A DNA stretch of 64,000 nt from Vallitaleaceae bacterium. Lineage in GTDB: Bacteria > Bacillota > Clostridia > Lachnospirales > Vallitaleaceae. The stretch covers positions 1 through 64,000 of the forward strand of contig JANQFZ010000026.1 of the NCBI GenBank assembly GCA_028277605.1, read 5' to 3'. The notes beneath the pieces are model-generated. The model saw only the letters and a list, made by a program, of their open reading frames with translations, did no database searches and was not told the DNA's origin. Position 1 is the stretch's first letter. Every line of letters starts with the position of its first letter. The translations under genes were made by a program, and so were the position numbers. Shown here in pieces: positions 8,813 to 19,038 of the stretch.

Positions 8813-10924
8813 CTATTTCTTTAACAACACCGCTGAGTACTTCGGCATTGTTATACTGATCTTACCTTTTCTAGCATGGTATGGTACCTCTTCTTGAGTA
8901 AATCCTTCTTCAGTTGTCATGATCATCTGCTGCATGATTTCATTATTATTGATACCTATTTCCCATACAGGAATTTCTAAATCTTTACTTTCATAGTGAT
9001 TATTGATAACAATAATAAATTTATCATTTTCATCCCAGCGTCCATAGCTGATGACTTGATATTCACCATACAGAAATTTAATTGAACCTGTTTTAAGTGC
9101 ATTATAGCTCTTATGAATAGCTATCAACACCTTATGTAGGTCAATTAACGCTGTATCTTCTTCACCCCATGGATAGCTTCTTCTATTATCTGGATCTGTC
9201 CATCCACACAGTCCTGCCTCGTCACCATAATAGATGGTTGGAGCACCTGGCCATGTCATCTGAATCATAACTGCCTCTCTCATAATACCTTTATTGATGC
9301 CCTGATTGGCTGACTCAGAGCCTAGTGTGTTAAGTCTTCCAACTCTATGATTGGTTCTTGTTAGGAATCTTGAATGATCATGATTGGATAATTCGTTCAT
9401 CGCAACCTGTAGGGATTGTATATGAAATCTGGACATATTATGAGTCATAGCATCAAAGAAGGATTTGCTATTTCCTAGTAAATCTCTTCTGAATTCATCG
9501 CTGTGCTTTTCCATACCTGTTAAAAACCAAGACACAGGCTCCATAAAAGCGTCGTAATTCATAACGGTATCCCATTGATCTCCTTCAATCCAATCACTTG
9601 GATCGCCATAGTGTTCTGCTAACACTATAGCTTCTGGGTTAACAGATTTAACAGCGTCTCTAAAATCCCTCCAGAAAACATGGTTAAATTCTTTGGTATA
9701 TCCTAAATCAGCAGCAACATCTAACCGCCAGCCATCTATACAATAGGGTGGTAGCAGCCACTTTTTAGCTACCCCTAATATATAATTATACAGTTTTTCT
9801 GAACCTTCGTAATTAAGCTTGGGTAAGGTTTCATGTCCCCACCACCCATCATAATATGGGTTATTTGGCCAAGCATCTTGGTTATAAAAATGAAAAAACG
9901 AATGATAAGGACTGTCCTTAGAACTAAAGGCTCCCATTTCATAACCACTTTTCTCATAAAACTTTTCTCTATCCAGCCATTTATTAAATGAGCCACAATG
10001 ATTAAAAACACCATCTAAAATCACTTTAATACCTAATTGATGGGCATGTTCTACTAACTTAGCAAGAAAAGCATTACTGGCTTCTAAATTATCCTTATCA
10101 GCAATACGTTTCATGTACTTGGTTGCATAGCTGTTATCCATAGCGCCTTCATGTAGAACCTCTCCACCATCATCTACAATGACACCAAAGTGCGGATCCA
10201 CATAGTCATAATCCTGTGTGTCATATTTATGATTAGAAGGTGCAACAAAAATCGGATTAAGATAGATGACTTCTATTCCTAAATCAGCTAAATAAGTTAA
10301 TTTATCTATAACTCCTTGCAAATCACCACCATAGAATTCTCTCACATCCATGGCATCAGGCATTTTCTTCCAATCCTTATTTTGCTTTACAGGCTCTCCA
10401 ATATATATATATTCGTTGTCTAACACATCATTTGACGTATCTCCGTTATAAAACCGATCAACATAGATTTGATAAAAAACTGCTCCCTTAGCCCAATCGG
10501 GAGTTTTAAATCCTCTTACAATTTTAAAATTATAAAAAGAATCTGGTTCTCGAATAACACCCTTCTTATTATAATAGCATTTTAGATTTCCAACGTTGAG
10601 CTCAAAATAATATTCAACCGTTTCGCTATGTGGAGGTATATTGCCATAATAATAATCAAATAAATCATCGGAATATTCCTTTTCTAATGGAATCTTATTG
10701 TCTTCAAAACAAAGAAAAGCTTCATCAATATTGTCTTTAGCTGTTCTAATTCTAACCTTAACGTTTTCACCTTTCATAGGTTCCATAGGAATTCTATAGC
10801 CTTGAGTAGCATCACTAAATATAGCTCTTGCGTTAAGTATAGGCTGTCTGTTTAATATATAGGACATAAACTTTTCTAATTTTGAAAAATGTTCAAATGA
10901 TAGTTGCATCGCTATTATTATCAT
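8813..10924 (-). CDS. GH13 alpha-glucan hydrolase (neopullulanase/cyclomaltodextrinase type)
   Basis: An approximately 700-residue enzyme without a signal peptide, so probably cytoplasmic, hydrolysing alpha-1,4 (and perhaps alpha-1,6) bonds in maltodextrins, cyclodextrins or pullulan. An N-terminal CBM34-like beta domain (about 20-130) precedes the (beta/alpha)8 barrel (YQIYVDRFYNGD at about 150). The conserved GH13 regions are all present: DGVFNHCG, DGWRLDVAAD (nucleophile Asp about 400), VLAEHYG (acid Glu about 436) and LSNHDHSRF (Asp about 514). A C-terminal beta domain follows. The CBM34 plus barrel layout is typical of GH13_20. The start could be ATG 10924 or ATG 10909. Both are unusually far from the GGAGGG site, with a hairpin between. 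It is a single gene flanked by tRNA-Ser and a small unknown gene. Confidence 0.85.
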   Translation of the reverse strand: MIIIAMQLSFEHFSKLEKFMSYILNRQPILNARAIFSDATQGYRIPMEPMKGENVKVRIRTAKDNIDEAFLCFEDNKIPLEKEYSDDLFDYYYGNIPPHSETVEYYFELNVGNLKCYYNKKGVIREPDSFYNFKIVRGFKTPDWAKGAVFYQIYVDRFYNGDTSNDVLDNEYIYIGEPVKQNKDWKKMPDAMDVREFYGGDLQGVIDKLTYLADLGIEVIYLNPIFVAPSNHKYDTQDYDYVDPHFGVIVDDGGEVLHEGAMDNSYATKYMKRIADKDNLEASNAFLAKLVEHAHQLGIKVILDGVFNHCGSFNKWLDREKFYEKSGYEMGAFSSKDSPYHSFFHFYNQDAWPNNPYYDGWWGHETLPKLNYEGSEKLYNYILGVAKKWLLPPYCIDGWRLDVAADLGYTKEFNHVFWRDFRDAVKSVNPEAIVLAEHYGDPSDWIEGDQWDTVMNYDAFMEPVSWFLTGMEKHSDEFRRDLLGNSKSFFDAMTHNMSRFHIQSLQVAMNELSNHDHSRFLTRTNHRVGRLNTLGSESANQGINKGIMREAVMIQMTWPGAPTIYYGDEAGLCGWTDPDNRRSYPWGEEDTALIDLHKVLIAIHKSYNALKTGSIKFLYGEYQVISYGRWDENDKFIIVINNHYESKDLEIPVWEIGINNNEIMQQMIMTTEEGFTQEEVPYHARKGKISITMPKYSAVLLKK

Positions 10925-10954
10925 TGATTAAATCATTTAATCAATGAACCCTCC
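10922..10954 (-). promoter_or_regulatory. Hairpin between ribosome site and start codon of the GH13 gene
   Basis: GGAGGG (10949-10954) is separated from ATG 10924 by a perfect 11-bp inverted repeat, CATTGATTAAA and TTTAATCAATG, with a 3-base loop. The 3' arm ends in the start codon itself. An in-frame ATG-ATT-TAA mini reading frame lies inside it (10936-10928). The structure could mask or bridge the start. Confidence 0.55.
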
Positions 10955-11041
10955 TTCTATAAAATCTACGTACACTCTATTTTATAATAGATTCCTACAA
11001 ATTACAACTTATCTCTTTTTAAATCATACTTTTTTGCACTT

Positions 11042-11248
11042 TTACTGGTATCCCCAGTCATAGAGATAGTTCAATCGTGTTAAATACGTATTGAAGCATT
11101 TGCCTTTTGTTTCGTAGTAAGAACAGCTTACTTGTTTAGAGATACTGTTATCTATGGTATATTTAATTTCTATTAAGGTATGATTATGGGTATTCATAAT
11201 CAGCTCAATACAGCTGCTTCTTTTTTTAAGCTCTCTTTTTGTTATCAT
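11042..11248 (-). CDS. Small hypothetical protein
   Basis: A 68-residue protein starting MITKRELKKRSSCIELIMNT at ATG 11248, with GGGGTG about 10 bases upstream. It is predicted soluble, with a beta-rich middle (TLIEIKYTIDNSISKQV) and three cysteines. It has no recognised family. It is followed by the GH13 gene on the same strand, about 118 bases away. Its short length and lack of a known domain make it a moderate-confidence gene. Confidence 0.45.
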   Translation of the reverse strand: MITKRELKKRSSCIELIMNTHNHTLIEIKYTIDNSISKQVSCSYYETKGKCFNTYLTRLNYLYDWGYQ

Positions 11249-11362
11249 TCCAATAAGACACCCCTTTAAACACAAAAAAGAGTATTGAATACTTATCTAT
11301 ATTAAAATAGTATACAATTCTCTTTTATTTCATACCCTTATTTGCAATTATTCCATAAAAGT

Positions 11363-11396
11363 CAAAAGGACAGTCTACCGATCGACTGTCCTTTCG
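11363..11396. terminator. Strong bidirectional hairpin after asparaginase gene
   Basis: AAAGGACAGTC and GACTGTCCTTT form an 11-bp perfect stem with an 8-base loop. On the minus strand it is followed by TTGACTTTT. It probably ends the helicase-asparaginase transcript. The remainder of the 11276-11628 gap (353 bases) shows no other supported feature. Confidence 0.7.
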
Positions 11397-11628
11397 TTTA
11401 AGGAGAAGGTATTTGTTCTTATGGGGTGTAGCAAAAACTTTTATATATATTGTATTGGGGGGTTTTACAAGATTAATTATAGCACCGTATCAAGCAAAAG
11501 TGTGCATAAACTTTGATTTTTTTAAGAATGATTCTTGTGTAGTTTTACAATGCCTATTTATACATAAAAGAACAGAGATTAAATGTTCCACAAAAGCTTT
11601 CACCTGTTGAAGCCCTTTTTTGAATCGG

Positions 11629-12621
11629 CTACTTTTTGGTGTATAAATCATGCTCAAACACTTGCTGAACACGCTCTATTTCTTGTGTCATTCCTAATAC
11701 CAGCATTAGCTTAATTCTCGCTTTTTGCCCCGACAAATTATCTCCAAGTATAATACCCATTTCTCTCAGACCTCTTCCACCACCCTCATAACCATAAGTA
11801 TCCAGCACCCTGCCTTTTGGACACCTAGACACCAACACTACGGGTATACCGCTCTTTATAGCCCTTTCAATGCCTTCTACCATAGCTGGTGGTACATTGC
11901 CTCTCCCCATAGCTTCAATAACTATTCCTTTATAGCCTCTATCGAGGACATAATCCATATAATCCGAATCCATACCAACCGCTGTTTTAATTAAAGCTAT
12001 CTTAGGTTCTATTTCACTCACTGGAATAATGGTTCTTGACTTCCTATCTCGATAATAAATAACCTTGTCTTGGTCTACAATACCCAAAGGTCCAAAATCC
12101 ATACTTTGAAAGGTATCTAAACTTAGGGTATGGGTTTTGGTTACTTCATCTGCAGCATTGACCTGATTATTCATAACCACTAAAACACCTTTACCTTTCG
12201 ACTCTTCAGAACAGATAGTACAAATAGAAGCTGACAAGTTGGCAGGACCATCATAGCCCAGCTCTGAGGAGTTCCTCATTGAACCAGTCAGTACAATCGG
12301 CTTATCTGTTTTGATACTAAGATCAAGAAAATAAGCCGTTTCTTCTAAGCAGTCTGTCCCATGTGTAATAACGACACCCTCTATGTCTTCTCGGCTGATA
12401 ATATTCTGCACAAGCTTTGATAGCTTAACCATTAATGAAGGTGTCATATGAGGTCCTGGATAGGCTCCAAAATGGAAGAGTTTGATTTCTGCCATCTTTT
12501 CTATACCTGTAACAGTTGCTACTATTTCTTCATCCTCTAAAGCTGGTATAGCTGCTTTTAATCTTTCATCTACCTTCATTGATATGGTACCGCCTGTAAA
12601 TACGATTGCAACCTTTTTCAC
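11629..12621 (-). CDS. ansA: L-asparaginase, type I
   Basis: A 330-residue cytoplasmic enzyme hydrolysing L-asparagine to aspartate and ammonia. The first catalytic Thr lies in the N-terminal motif FTGGTISM and the second in VITHGTDCLEETAYF. TGSMRNSSELGYDGPAN is the usual substrate-binding loop. There is no signal peptide. The start is taken at GTG 12621, because GGAGG lies eight bases upstream and overlaps the end of the helicase gene, whose TAG stop ends two bases before this GTG. That spacing implies translational coupling with the helicase. Length and motifs fit the short cytoplasmic class. Confidence 0.9.
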   Translation of the reverse strand: MKKVAIVFTGGTISMKVDERLKAAIPALEDEEIVATVTGIEKMAEIKLFHFGAYPGPHMTPSLMVKLSKLVQNIISREDIEGVVITHGTDCLEETAYFLDLSIKTDKPIVLTGSMRNSSELGYDGPANLSASICTICSEESKGKGVLVVMNNQVNAADEVTKTHTLSLDTFQSMDFGPLGIVDQDKVIYYRDRKSRTIIPVSEIEPKIALIKTAVGMDSDYMDYVLDRGYKGIVIEAMGRGNVPPAMVEGIERAIKSGIPVVLVSRCPKGRVLDTYGYEGGGRGLREMGIILGDNLSGQKARIKLMLVLGMTQEIERVQQVFEHDLYTKK

Positions 12622-12623
12622 AT

Positions 12624-14969
12624 CTAATCCCTCCAAAACGCTTGAATGATTTTATCTAATTGTTTTTCATGTACATATTGCATATGCTTCCACTCTTTAG
12701 GAAATATGGATTGATAGCTTTTATAGCCATATCTTTCATCAATAAGTACAACCACACCTTTATCTTTTTCGGTTCTAATGACACGCCCAGCCGCCTGCAT
12801 AACCTTATTAAAACCAGGGTAAAGATAAGCGTAAGAATAGCCTGAGTGATTGTTATCATTAAAGTAATCTTTTATTAGATTTCTTTCAAAACAAATCATT
12901 GGCAGTCCTACCCCTACTATAATAGCACCACTCAATTTCTCTCCTACTAAATCAATACCTTCACCAAAATTGCCACCTAAAACAGCAAAAGCAATTAGGG
13001 TATTATCTCTATCTTTATCAAACTCGGTTAAGAATAATTCTTTACCCTGTTCAGATAGGTTTCTATCCTGCACAATAGTTTCTAGCTGTGACTCTTCATA
13101 CTGCTCCATAAACCGTTGATGTACTTGATGCATATAATCATAGGATGGAAAAAACACCAAATAGTTTCCTTTTTTTGATTGCGCTGTAGAATAGATGGAT
13201 ACGCACACTCTATGATACGTACTGGCTCTATTTCTGTATTTGGTTGAAACTGTATGATTGGATATAAGGCATAGGTTCTTTTGTTCAAAAGGAGATTCTA
13301 AAACTAGACCATAGCTCTTCTTATTATAAAGCAGCTTTACAAAATAATTCATTGGTATTAAAGTAGCAGAGAAGAAGATCAAAGCTTTTACCTTTTCCAT
13401 ACAATTGGATAGATTTTCAGATGGATCAATACAAAACATTTTTACCTTAATATTGCTTTTAACCTTCTCATAATAGGTTCTGTACTTATCATTGTATAGC
13501 TCACTTTTCTTGATAAAGTCGTAACTTAGAAAATAAAAATCTAGCAGACTGTCAATATGGTCCCAGTCCTTTAAACCTGAAAATAATTTTTCTATTCTAA
13601 AAACAATGCCTCTTAGAATATCGACTAAAGATTCAGGCATTTCATTCTCAACCATATATTCCGTTTCTTTTAACACATGCTGGTGCCTTATTTCAATTAA
13701 TGCTTGATTTAATTGATTAAAATACTTATACAGGGTTTTGTCCTTTTCTTTAATAAGCTTCTTTAGCGCAAGGATGGTTGTCTTTTCTATGACCGATGAA
13801 TACATATCTCTTGCCCTGTTGACAAGATTATGAGCTTCGTCTATAAGAATAATGTAGTCTTCTTTAACCTCTTCAAAAAATCTTCTCAACCTAGCAGTTA
13901 AATCAAACATATAATTATAATCGCAAATAATACAATCACAATAAAGCGCTAAATCTAATGAAAGCTCGTATGGGCATAGCTGATATTGTCTGGCATATTT
14001 GACTATGGTTTCTCTATTGTAATTATTAACCGATTCTAACATTTCATTTAACGGTTCTCGAAGCCTATCATAATGACCTTTAGCATAAGGACAATAGTTA
14101 GGATCACACTTTTTAATACCATTTAAGCAAATTTTATCCTTTGCCGTTATGACGATCCTCTTTATTTGTAGCCCTTGTTTTTCAAGTATATCTAATGCTT
14201 TTGATGCTGCTTCTTTGCCAATGGTTTTGGCAGTTAAGTAGAATATCTTATCGCCATAACCTTGCTGTAAAGCTTTAATAGCTGGATAAAGTGTGCCTAT
14301 TGTTTTTCCTGTACCTGTTGGCGCTCTTACAAAAAGACGCTCACCTGTAGTTATCGTCTTATATACGCTTCCCATTAGTTTTTTTTGCCCTTCTCTTAAA
14401 TGCCTAAAGGGAAATTCTAATACTTCAATGCTTTTATTTCTTGTCCTTTTCCACTCTTGACATTGTTTCAGCCATGCAATATACCTACCAGTTATTTCAT
14501 CATAAAATTGCTTTAATGTATCAATGGTATAATGGTTTTTAAATTTCTTTTGACGTTTTTTGCCTAGCTCATAATAGGTTAACTGAAGATAAATACCGCT
14601 TAATTGATTTTTCTTACAATACATATACCCATAGATTTTTACCTGGGCCCAATATTTAGGGTTATCATCCTCTTTAATTTCTTCAACCGGTCGATGGGTT
14701 GATTTGATTTCATCTAGTATGATACAATCGTCATCAATCACTCCATCAATTCTACCTGTTACTTTTAGCTCAATATCTTCATGAATAATCTCATCCTCTA
14801 TAGAAACTTCTTTTTCATAATTATCACCTGCATGATTTTGAACAGCCTGATGCGCCTTGATACCATCTACCGCTCTAGACGAACTTAGAAAAAAAGTATG
14901 TATGTCTCCTGCCTGCATCGTATTGCTTATCATTTCTCTAACAGATACTGAAAATTGCTGCTGCTCCAT
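12624..14969 (-). CDS. XPD/DinG-like DNA helicase with N-terminal nuclease-like domain
   Basis: A 781-residue protein. Residues about 35-170 look like a PD-(D/E)XK nuclease (DGVIDDDCIILDEIKST, then WAQVKIYGYMYC), as in Cas4/RecB relatives. The helicase core follows, with Walker A RAPTGTGKT at about 215-223, an iron-sulphur cysteine cluster region (CLNGIKKCDPNYCPYAKGHY at about 280-300), the DEAH box LIDEAHNLV at about 375 and motif VI QAAGRVIRTEKD near the C-terminus. The four cysteines and DEAH box place it in the XPD/DinG (DEAD_2, COG1199) superfamily 2, which unwinds DNA 5' to 3'. The nuclease-helicase fusion is common in Firmicutes. It is the first gene of a two-gene unit with ansA. Confidence 0.85.
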   Translation of the reverse strand: MEQQQFSVSVREMISNTMQAGDIHTFFLSSSRAVDGIKAHQAVQNHAGDNYEKEVSIEDEIIHEDIELKVTGRIDGVIDDDCIILDEIKSTHRPVEEIKEDDNPKYWAQVKIYGYMYCKKNQLSGIYLQLTYYELGKKRQKKFKNHYTIDTLKQFYDEITGRYIAWLKQCQEWKRTRNKSIEVLEFPFRHLREGQKKLMGSVYKTITTGERLFVRAPTGTGKTIGTLYPAIKALQQGYGDKIFYLTAKTIGKEAASKALDILEKQGLQIKRIVITAKDKICLNGIKKCDPNYCPYAKGHYDRLREPLNEMLESVNNYNRETIVKYARQYQLCPYELSLDLALYCDCIICDYNYMFDLTARLRRFFEEVKEDYIILIDEAHNLVNRARDMYSSVIEKTTILALKKLIKEKDKTLYKYFNQLNQALIEIRHQHVLKETEYMVENEMPESLVDILRGIVFRIEKLFSGLKDWDHIDSLLDFYFLSYDFIKKSELYNDKYRTYYEKVKSNIKVKMFCIDPSENLSNCMEKVKALIFFSATLIPMNYFVKLLYNKKSYGLVLESPFEQKNLCLISNHTVSTKYRNRASTYHRVCVSIYSTAQSKKGNYLVFFPSYDYMHQVHQRFMEQYEESQLETIVQDRNLSEQGKELFLTEFDKDRDNTLIAFAVLGGNFGEGIDLVGEKLSGAIIVGVGLPMICFERNLIKDYFNDNNHSGYSYAYLYPGFNKVMQAAGRVIRTEKDKGVVVLIDERYGYKSYQSIFPKEWKHMQYVHEKQLDKIIQAFWRD

Positions 14970-15027
14970 CTTTTACTTTTTCCTTTCGCTATAAGAGACT
15001 TAGAGTGCCGCCCAGTGTAGAATATAT

Positions 15028-15052
15028 CAAAAGCCTGACTTTTGTCAGACTT
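15028..15052 (-). terminator. Terminator after ftsH
   Basis: On the minus strand GTCTGAC pairs with GTCAGGC across AAAA, followed by TTTTG. It lies about 90 bases after the ftsH stop. Confidence 0.65.
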
Positions 15053-15137
15053 TTGTTTTGTATTATTCTATTGTTATTCTATATCCATAAAAATATTAAA
15101 CAATTGATTATTATATTAGAGCTATTTATTATAGTGT

Positions 15138-16961
15138 TTAAGCGAATAGGGCATCAAACTCTTCGCCAGTTACTTTTTCTTTTTCCAGTAGTAACTTAGC
15201 TGTTTTGTCAAGAACATCCATATTTTCATCTAGTATTCTCTTTGCTTCGCTAAAAGCTGTATCCAATAGCCGCTTAACTTCACTATCAATAAGCCCCGCA
15301 ATGTTTTCTCCATAGTTTCTTGTATGTCCCCAGTCTCGTCCTATAAATACTTCATCATTATCACTACCAAACTGGACAGGACCAATGACATCACTCATAC
15401 CGTATTTTACTACCATATTTCTAGCTATTGCGGTTGCTCTTTCAATATCATTAGAAGCCCCCGTTGTTATATTATCATCTAAAATAATATGCTCAGCAGC
15501 CCTACCACCAAGTAGGCATATAATCTCCTGCTCCATCTTCCTCTTAGTTAAGTACATAGTATCTTTTTGAGGCAGAGGCATGGTATACCCACCTGCAAAA
15601 CCTGTAGGAATAATTGAGATGCTATGGACAGGATCCAGTTCCTCAAGCTCGTGAAACAAGATAGCATGACCTGCTTCATGATAAGCAGTAATTTTCTTTT
15701 CTTTATCTGTAATAACCCTGCTTTTCTTTTCGGTTCCAACACCAACCTTTACAAAAGCTGTTTGCAGGTCTTCCTGCTCAATAAATCTCTTATTTTCTTT
15801 AGCTGCATAGATAGCCGCTTCATTCAATAAGTTTTCTAAATCAGCTCCAGTAAACCCTGCTGTTGTTTTGGCAACAACCTCCATATCCACATTATCAGAT
15901 AGGGGCTTATCCTTGGAATGAACCTTTAATATTTCTTGACGCCCTTTAACATCTGGTAGTCCAACAGATACTTTTCTATCGAATCGTCCAGGTCTTAACA
16001 AGGCAGGATCTAAAATATCAGCTCTATTGGTTGCAGCAACGACTATAACGCCTTCATTAACACCAAAGCCATCCATTTCAACAAGCAATTGGTTTAATGT
16101 CTGCTCACGTTCATCGTGTCCACCACCAAGACCTGCACCTCTTCTTCGCCCTACTGCATCAATCTCATCTATGAATACAATACACGGTGCATTTTTCTTA
16201 GCTTGATCGAATAGATCCCTAACTCTTGATGCTCCTACACCTACAAACATTTCAACAAAATCTGAACCCGATATACTAAAAAAGGGCACACCTGCTTCAC
16301 CAGCTACAGCTTTAGCAAGGAGTGTCTTACCTGTTCCTGGAGGTCCAACTAGAATCACGCCTTTAGGAATTCTTGCACCAAGCTCAACAAATTTTCTTGG
16401 GCTTTTTAAGAACTCTACAACTTCTTCTAGTTCTTCTTTTTCTTCCTCTAGACCGGCTACATTCTTAAACGTCACTTTTTTCTTATCATCAACCACCATC
16501 TTGGCTTTGCTTTTTCCAAAAGACATAACTTTACTGCCACCGCCGCCGCCTTGTGCTTGGTTCATGATAAAAATAAGTAAAAATACCACAGCAACTAGTA
16601 CAATGATAGATGGCAATATCTGAATAAACCAGCTTGGTCTTTCAACATCATTGGTATAGACAGGAATGTCGTATTTTGGGGCATCCGTATAGATAATATG
16701 ATTAACATCCGATACAAAGAACTCTTTGGTCATTATACCTGTATTGGACAAAGAATGAACCATAATTTTACCTGTTGGTATTTCACCATTTTGCTTGACA
16801 TCTATCCTTTCAATAACTCCACTTTTAGCCTCTTGTAAAAATTCTGTGTACCCATAATTGCCTTTTGGTACTTGCCACGAACTCGTGGTATACAACACAG
16901 CAAAAAGTAACACTAATAATAATAACGCATAAAATCCAATTCCTTTTAACTTCTTATTCAA
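15138..16961 (-). CDS. ftsH: ATP-dependent zinc metalloprotease FtsH
   Basis: A 607-residue membrane-anchored AAA+ protease that degrades damaged membrane proteins and some regulators. Membrane segments lie at about 9-26 and 112-133, enclosing an outer domain. Walker A GPPGTGKT is at about 206-213, Walker [13 protein letters not shown] and the [23 protein letters not shown] follow, and the zinc site HEAGH is at about 425-429. A poly-glycine stretch (GGGGGS) follows the second membrane helix. The start is TTG 16961 after AAGGAGGA. It is the last gene of tilS-hpt-ftsH, the same order as in Bacillus. Confidence 0.97.
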   Translation of the reverse strand: MNKKLKGIGFYALLLLVLLFAVLYTTSSWQVPKGNYGYTEFLQEAKSGVIERIDVKQNGEIPTGKIMVHSLSNTGIMTKEFFVSDVNHIIYTDAPKYDIPVYTNDVERPSWFIQILPSIIVLVAVVFLLIFIMNQAQGGGGGSKVMSFGKSKAKMVVDDKKKVTFKNVAGLEEEKEELEEVVEFLKSPRKFVELGARIPKGVILVGPPGTGKTLLAKAVAGEAGVPFFSISGSDFVEMFVGVGASRVRDLFDQAKKNAPCIVFIDEIDAVGRRRGAGLGGGHDEREQTLNQLLVEMDGFGVNEGVIVVAATNRADILDPALLRPGRFDRKVSVGLPDVKGRQEILKVHSKDKPLSDNVDMEVVAKTTAGFTGADLENLLNEAAIYAAKENKRFIEQEDLQTAFVKVGVGTEKKSRVITDKEKKITAYHEAGHAILFHELEELDPVHSISIIPTGFAGGYTMPLPQKDTMYLTKRKMEQEIICLLGGRAAEHIILDDNITTGASNDIERATAIARNMVVKYGMSDVIGPVQFGSDNDEVFIGRDWGHTRNYGENIAGLIDSEVKRLLDTAFSEAKRILDENMDVLDKTAKLLLEKEKVTGEEFDALFA

Positions 16962-16996
16962 GAGATGATTCCTCCTTCCTTATCAAGCAACGCTGT

Positions 16997-17527
16997 TTAC
17001 TCTCTTGTTTCTTCCATTACTGCAATATAGGGTAGATTACGATATTTTTGAGCATAATCCAAACCATACCCTAAAACAAATTTATCTGGAATAGCAAAGC
17101 CTACATAATCAACATCTACCTCAACAAGTCTCCGCTCGGGCTTATCCAAAAGTGTACAAATCTTAATACTTTCTGGTTTTCTCTCTTTTAAAATTTGGAC
17201 TAAATAACTTAGAGTTCTACCTGAGTCAATAATATCCTCTACAATCAATACATGCTTACCCTCAATGGACTCATCCAAATCCTTGACAATTTTTACTATT
17301 CCACTGCTACTTAATGCATTACCGTAACTGGAAACAGCTAGAAAATCAATAGTAACCATCAAGTCAATTTCCTTAGCTAAATCCACCATAAACATAACGC
17401 CGCCCTTTAACACACAAATAAGGTGAATCTCTTTTCCCTTATAATCATCCGATATTTGCTTTCCCAATTGAACGATTCTCTCTTTTAGAGCTTTGGCACT
17501 TATTAATGTGCTTAATACTTCCTTCAT
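16997..17527 (-). CDS. hpt: Hypoxanthine phosphoribosyltransferase
   Basis: A 176-residue purine-salvage enzyme transferring phosphoribose from PRPP to hypoxanthine or guanine. The PRPP-binding motif VLIVEDIIDSGRTLSYL is at about 100-116, and the flexible loop includes SSYGNALSSSG. The C-terminal VDYVGFAIPDKFVLGYGLDY is the purine-binding segment. The start is ATG 17527, eight bases after AGGAGG. It lies ten bases after the tilS stop and 35 bases before ftsH. TilS and Hpt are partners in Bacillus and Listeria (activation of ftsH transcription), so the close linkage may be functional as well as positional. Confidence 0.95.
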   Translation of the reverse strand: MKEVLSTLISAKALKERIVQLGKQISDDYKGKEIHLICVLKGGVMFMVDLAKEIDLMVTIDFLAVSSYGNALSSSGIVKIVKDLDESIEGKHVLIVEDIIDSGRTLSYLVQILKERKPESIKICTLLDKPERRLVEVDVDYVGFAIPDKFVLGYGLDYAQKYRNLPYIAVMEETRE

Positions 17528-17537
17528 CAAAAACCTC

Positions 17538-18914
17538 CTAGCAAAAACATACTTCTAGTATTTTGTAAGTAGATTTACTTATTTTATAATACTCATTCAT
17601 TCTGTATCCCACAATCCAAATCACATTACTTCCATCTGTTAATAGTGGGATTGCCCCCCTTATGTCTCTAGGAATCTTGGCATCAATAAAATAATCTTTT
17701 AGTTTTTTCTTACCAGTATCCTTTAAATAAATGAAATCACCTGCCATCCTAGTCCTTACTTCCAAATTATTTTCTATTTTATCATAATCAAACCATTTCG
17801 TATACATTTTTTTGGGAAATGCATCACTTTTTTTGTCCATCAATTTAAATGAAATGGTTTCATTTAATTCTTTTAAATATAGGTTAGAGGGTATATCTAC
17901 CGTGTATTTAAAACTGGTAAGTGAAGAAACACGATCCCGTTTAGGCATTATGATAATATGCGTATAGTCTCTTTTGGCTGACATACCTTTTGGTAGATGA
18001 ATCAGCTTGGATACTTTTTTTTCTTCTAGCTTAATAATACTCTCAATATGCTTATGTTCAAAATCTTTTAAACCAACCTCCATATCAACCAATACTTTTC
18101 TAATAATTCTTTTTTTTATAACGCTATCAAGGGGTCTAAATTTATCCAAATCAATCAGATAGTCATTCATATCGTTAACACTTACACACTGATTTTTATA
18201 GGTGTTTGCTATGGATCCTAAATACTCGTCTTCATCTCTAATAATTCTAGCTGTTTGAGAAATGGTTGAAATCCAATTAGCATTAAAGTTCTCTTCAATA
18301 TAAGGAATAAGATGGTTTCTAATCTTATTTCTTGAATAAATATTAACTGTATTAGTATAGTCTTCTCTATATGGAATTTTTTTATTACAACAGTAACTTT
18401 CAATTTCTTTACGTGAGCATTCTATCAAAGGACGGACAACATTTCCTCTCACTGCCCTTATTCCAGACATACCTTTTAAGCCTGTACCTCGCATAAGATT
18501 GAATAGAATAGTTTCAGCAACATCGTTCTCATGGTGAGCTACTGCAATCTTTGGACGAAGGTACTGCTGACTTACCTTATCAAACATTTTATACCTTATA
18601 TTCCTACCCATTTCTTCTTCGCTAACTTTATGAACTGCTGCTTCCTCCTTGACATTAAAATAAAAAATATCACAAGGAATATGTAGCCGCTTGCAGAACT
18701 TAGAAACAAACCTAGCATCTTCATCCGCATCTTTTCCACGAATGCCATGATGGATATGAACGGCATGCATTCTAATGACGTACCAGCTTTTTAATTGATA
18801 AAGTACGTTCAACAAACACATAGAATCCATGCCACCAGATACACCAATAATTACAGTTTCTTTATCATTGATCATATGATAATTGTCGATGGTTTTAATT
18901 ACTTTGTTTAACAT
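17538..18914 (-). CDS. tilS: tRNA(Ile)-lysidine synthase
   Basis: A 458-residue enzyme that converts C34 of the CAU-anticodon tRNA-Ile to lysidine, so that it reads AUA. The PP-loop VSGGMDSM is at about 25-32, and the N-terminal catalytic domain continues with HIHHGIRGKDADEDARFV and AVAHHENDVAETILFNLMRG (both typical of TilS). A C-terminal TilS substrate-binding domain includes RVRTRMAGDFIYL-like sequence (here EVRTRMAGDF) and KKKLKDYFIDAKIP. The start is ATG 18914 after AAGGA. It is the first gene of tilS-hpt-ftsH, 118 bases after spoIIE. Confidence 0.95.
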   Translation of the reverse strand: MLNKVIKTIDNYHMINDKETVIIGVSGGMDSMCLLNVLYQLKSWYVIRMHAVHIHHGIRGKDADEDARFVSKFCKRLHIPCDIFYFNVKEEAAVHKVSEEEMGRNIRYKMFDKVSQQYLRPKIAVAHHENDVAETILFNLMRGTGLKGMSGIRAVRGNVVRPLIECSRKEIESYCCNKKIPYREDYTNTVNIYSRNKIRNHLIPYIEENFNANWISTISQTARIIRDEDEYLGSIANTYKNQCVSVNDMNDYLIDLDKFRPLDSVIKKRIIRKVLVDMEVGLKDFEHKHIESIIKLEEKKVSKLIHLPKGMSAKRDYTHIIIMPKRDRVSSLTSFKYTVDIPSNLYLKELNETISFKLMDKKSDAFPKKMYTKWFDYDKIENNLEVRTRMAGDFIYLKDTGKKKLKDYFIDAKIPRDIRGAIPLLTDGSNVIWIVGYRMNEYYKISKSTYKILEVCFC

Positions 18915-19038
18915 AAGCATCCTTATTTCGTATTTTCATTGTTGGAAGCACTTAGCAAGATTTCTCATACATAAAATATACTAGACTTATCCTTATAAAT
19001 CAACCAAAGATTTATCTTTATATCAAATTAGGTATGTA

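Noticed and set aside
11413-11672. Small open frames on both strands at the end of the asparaginase gene
   Set aside because: They overlap the asparaginase 3' end or lie in its downstream region without ribosome sites or protein-like composition.
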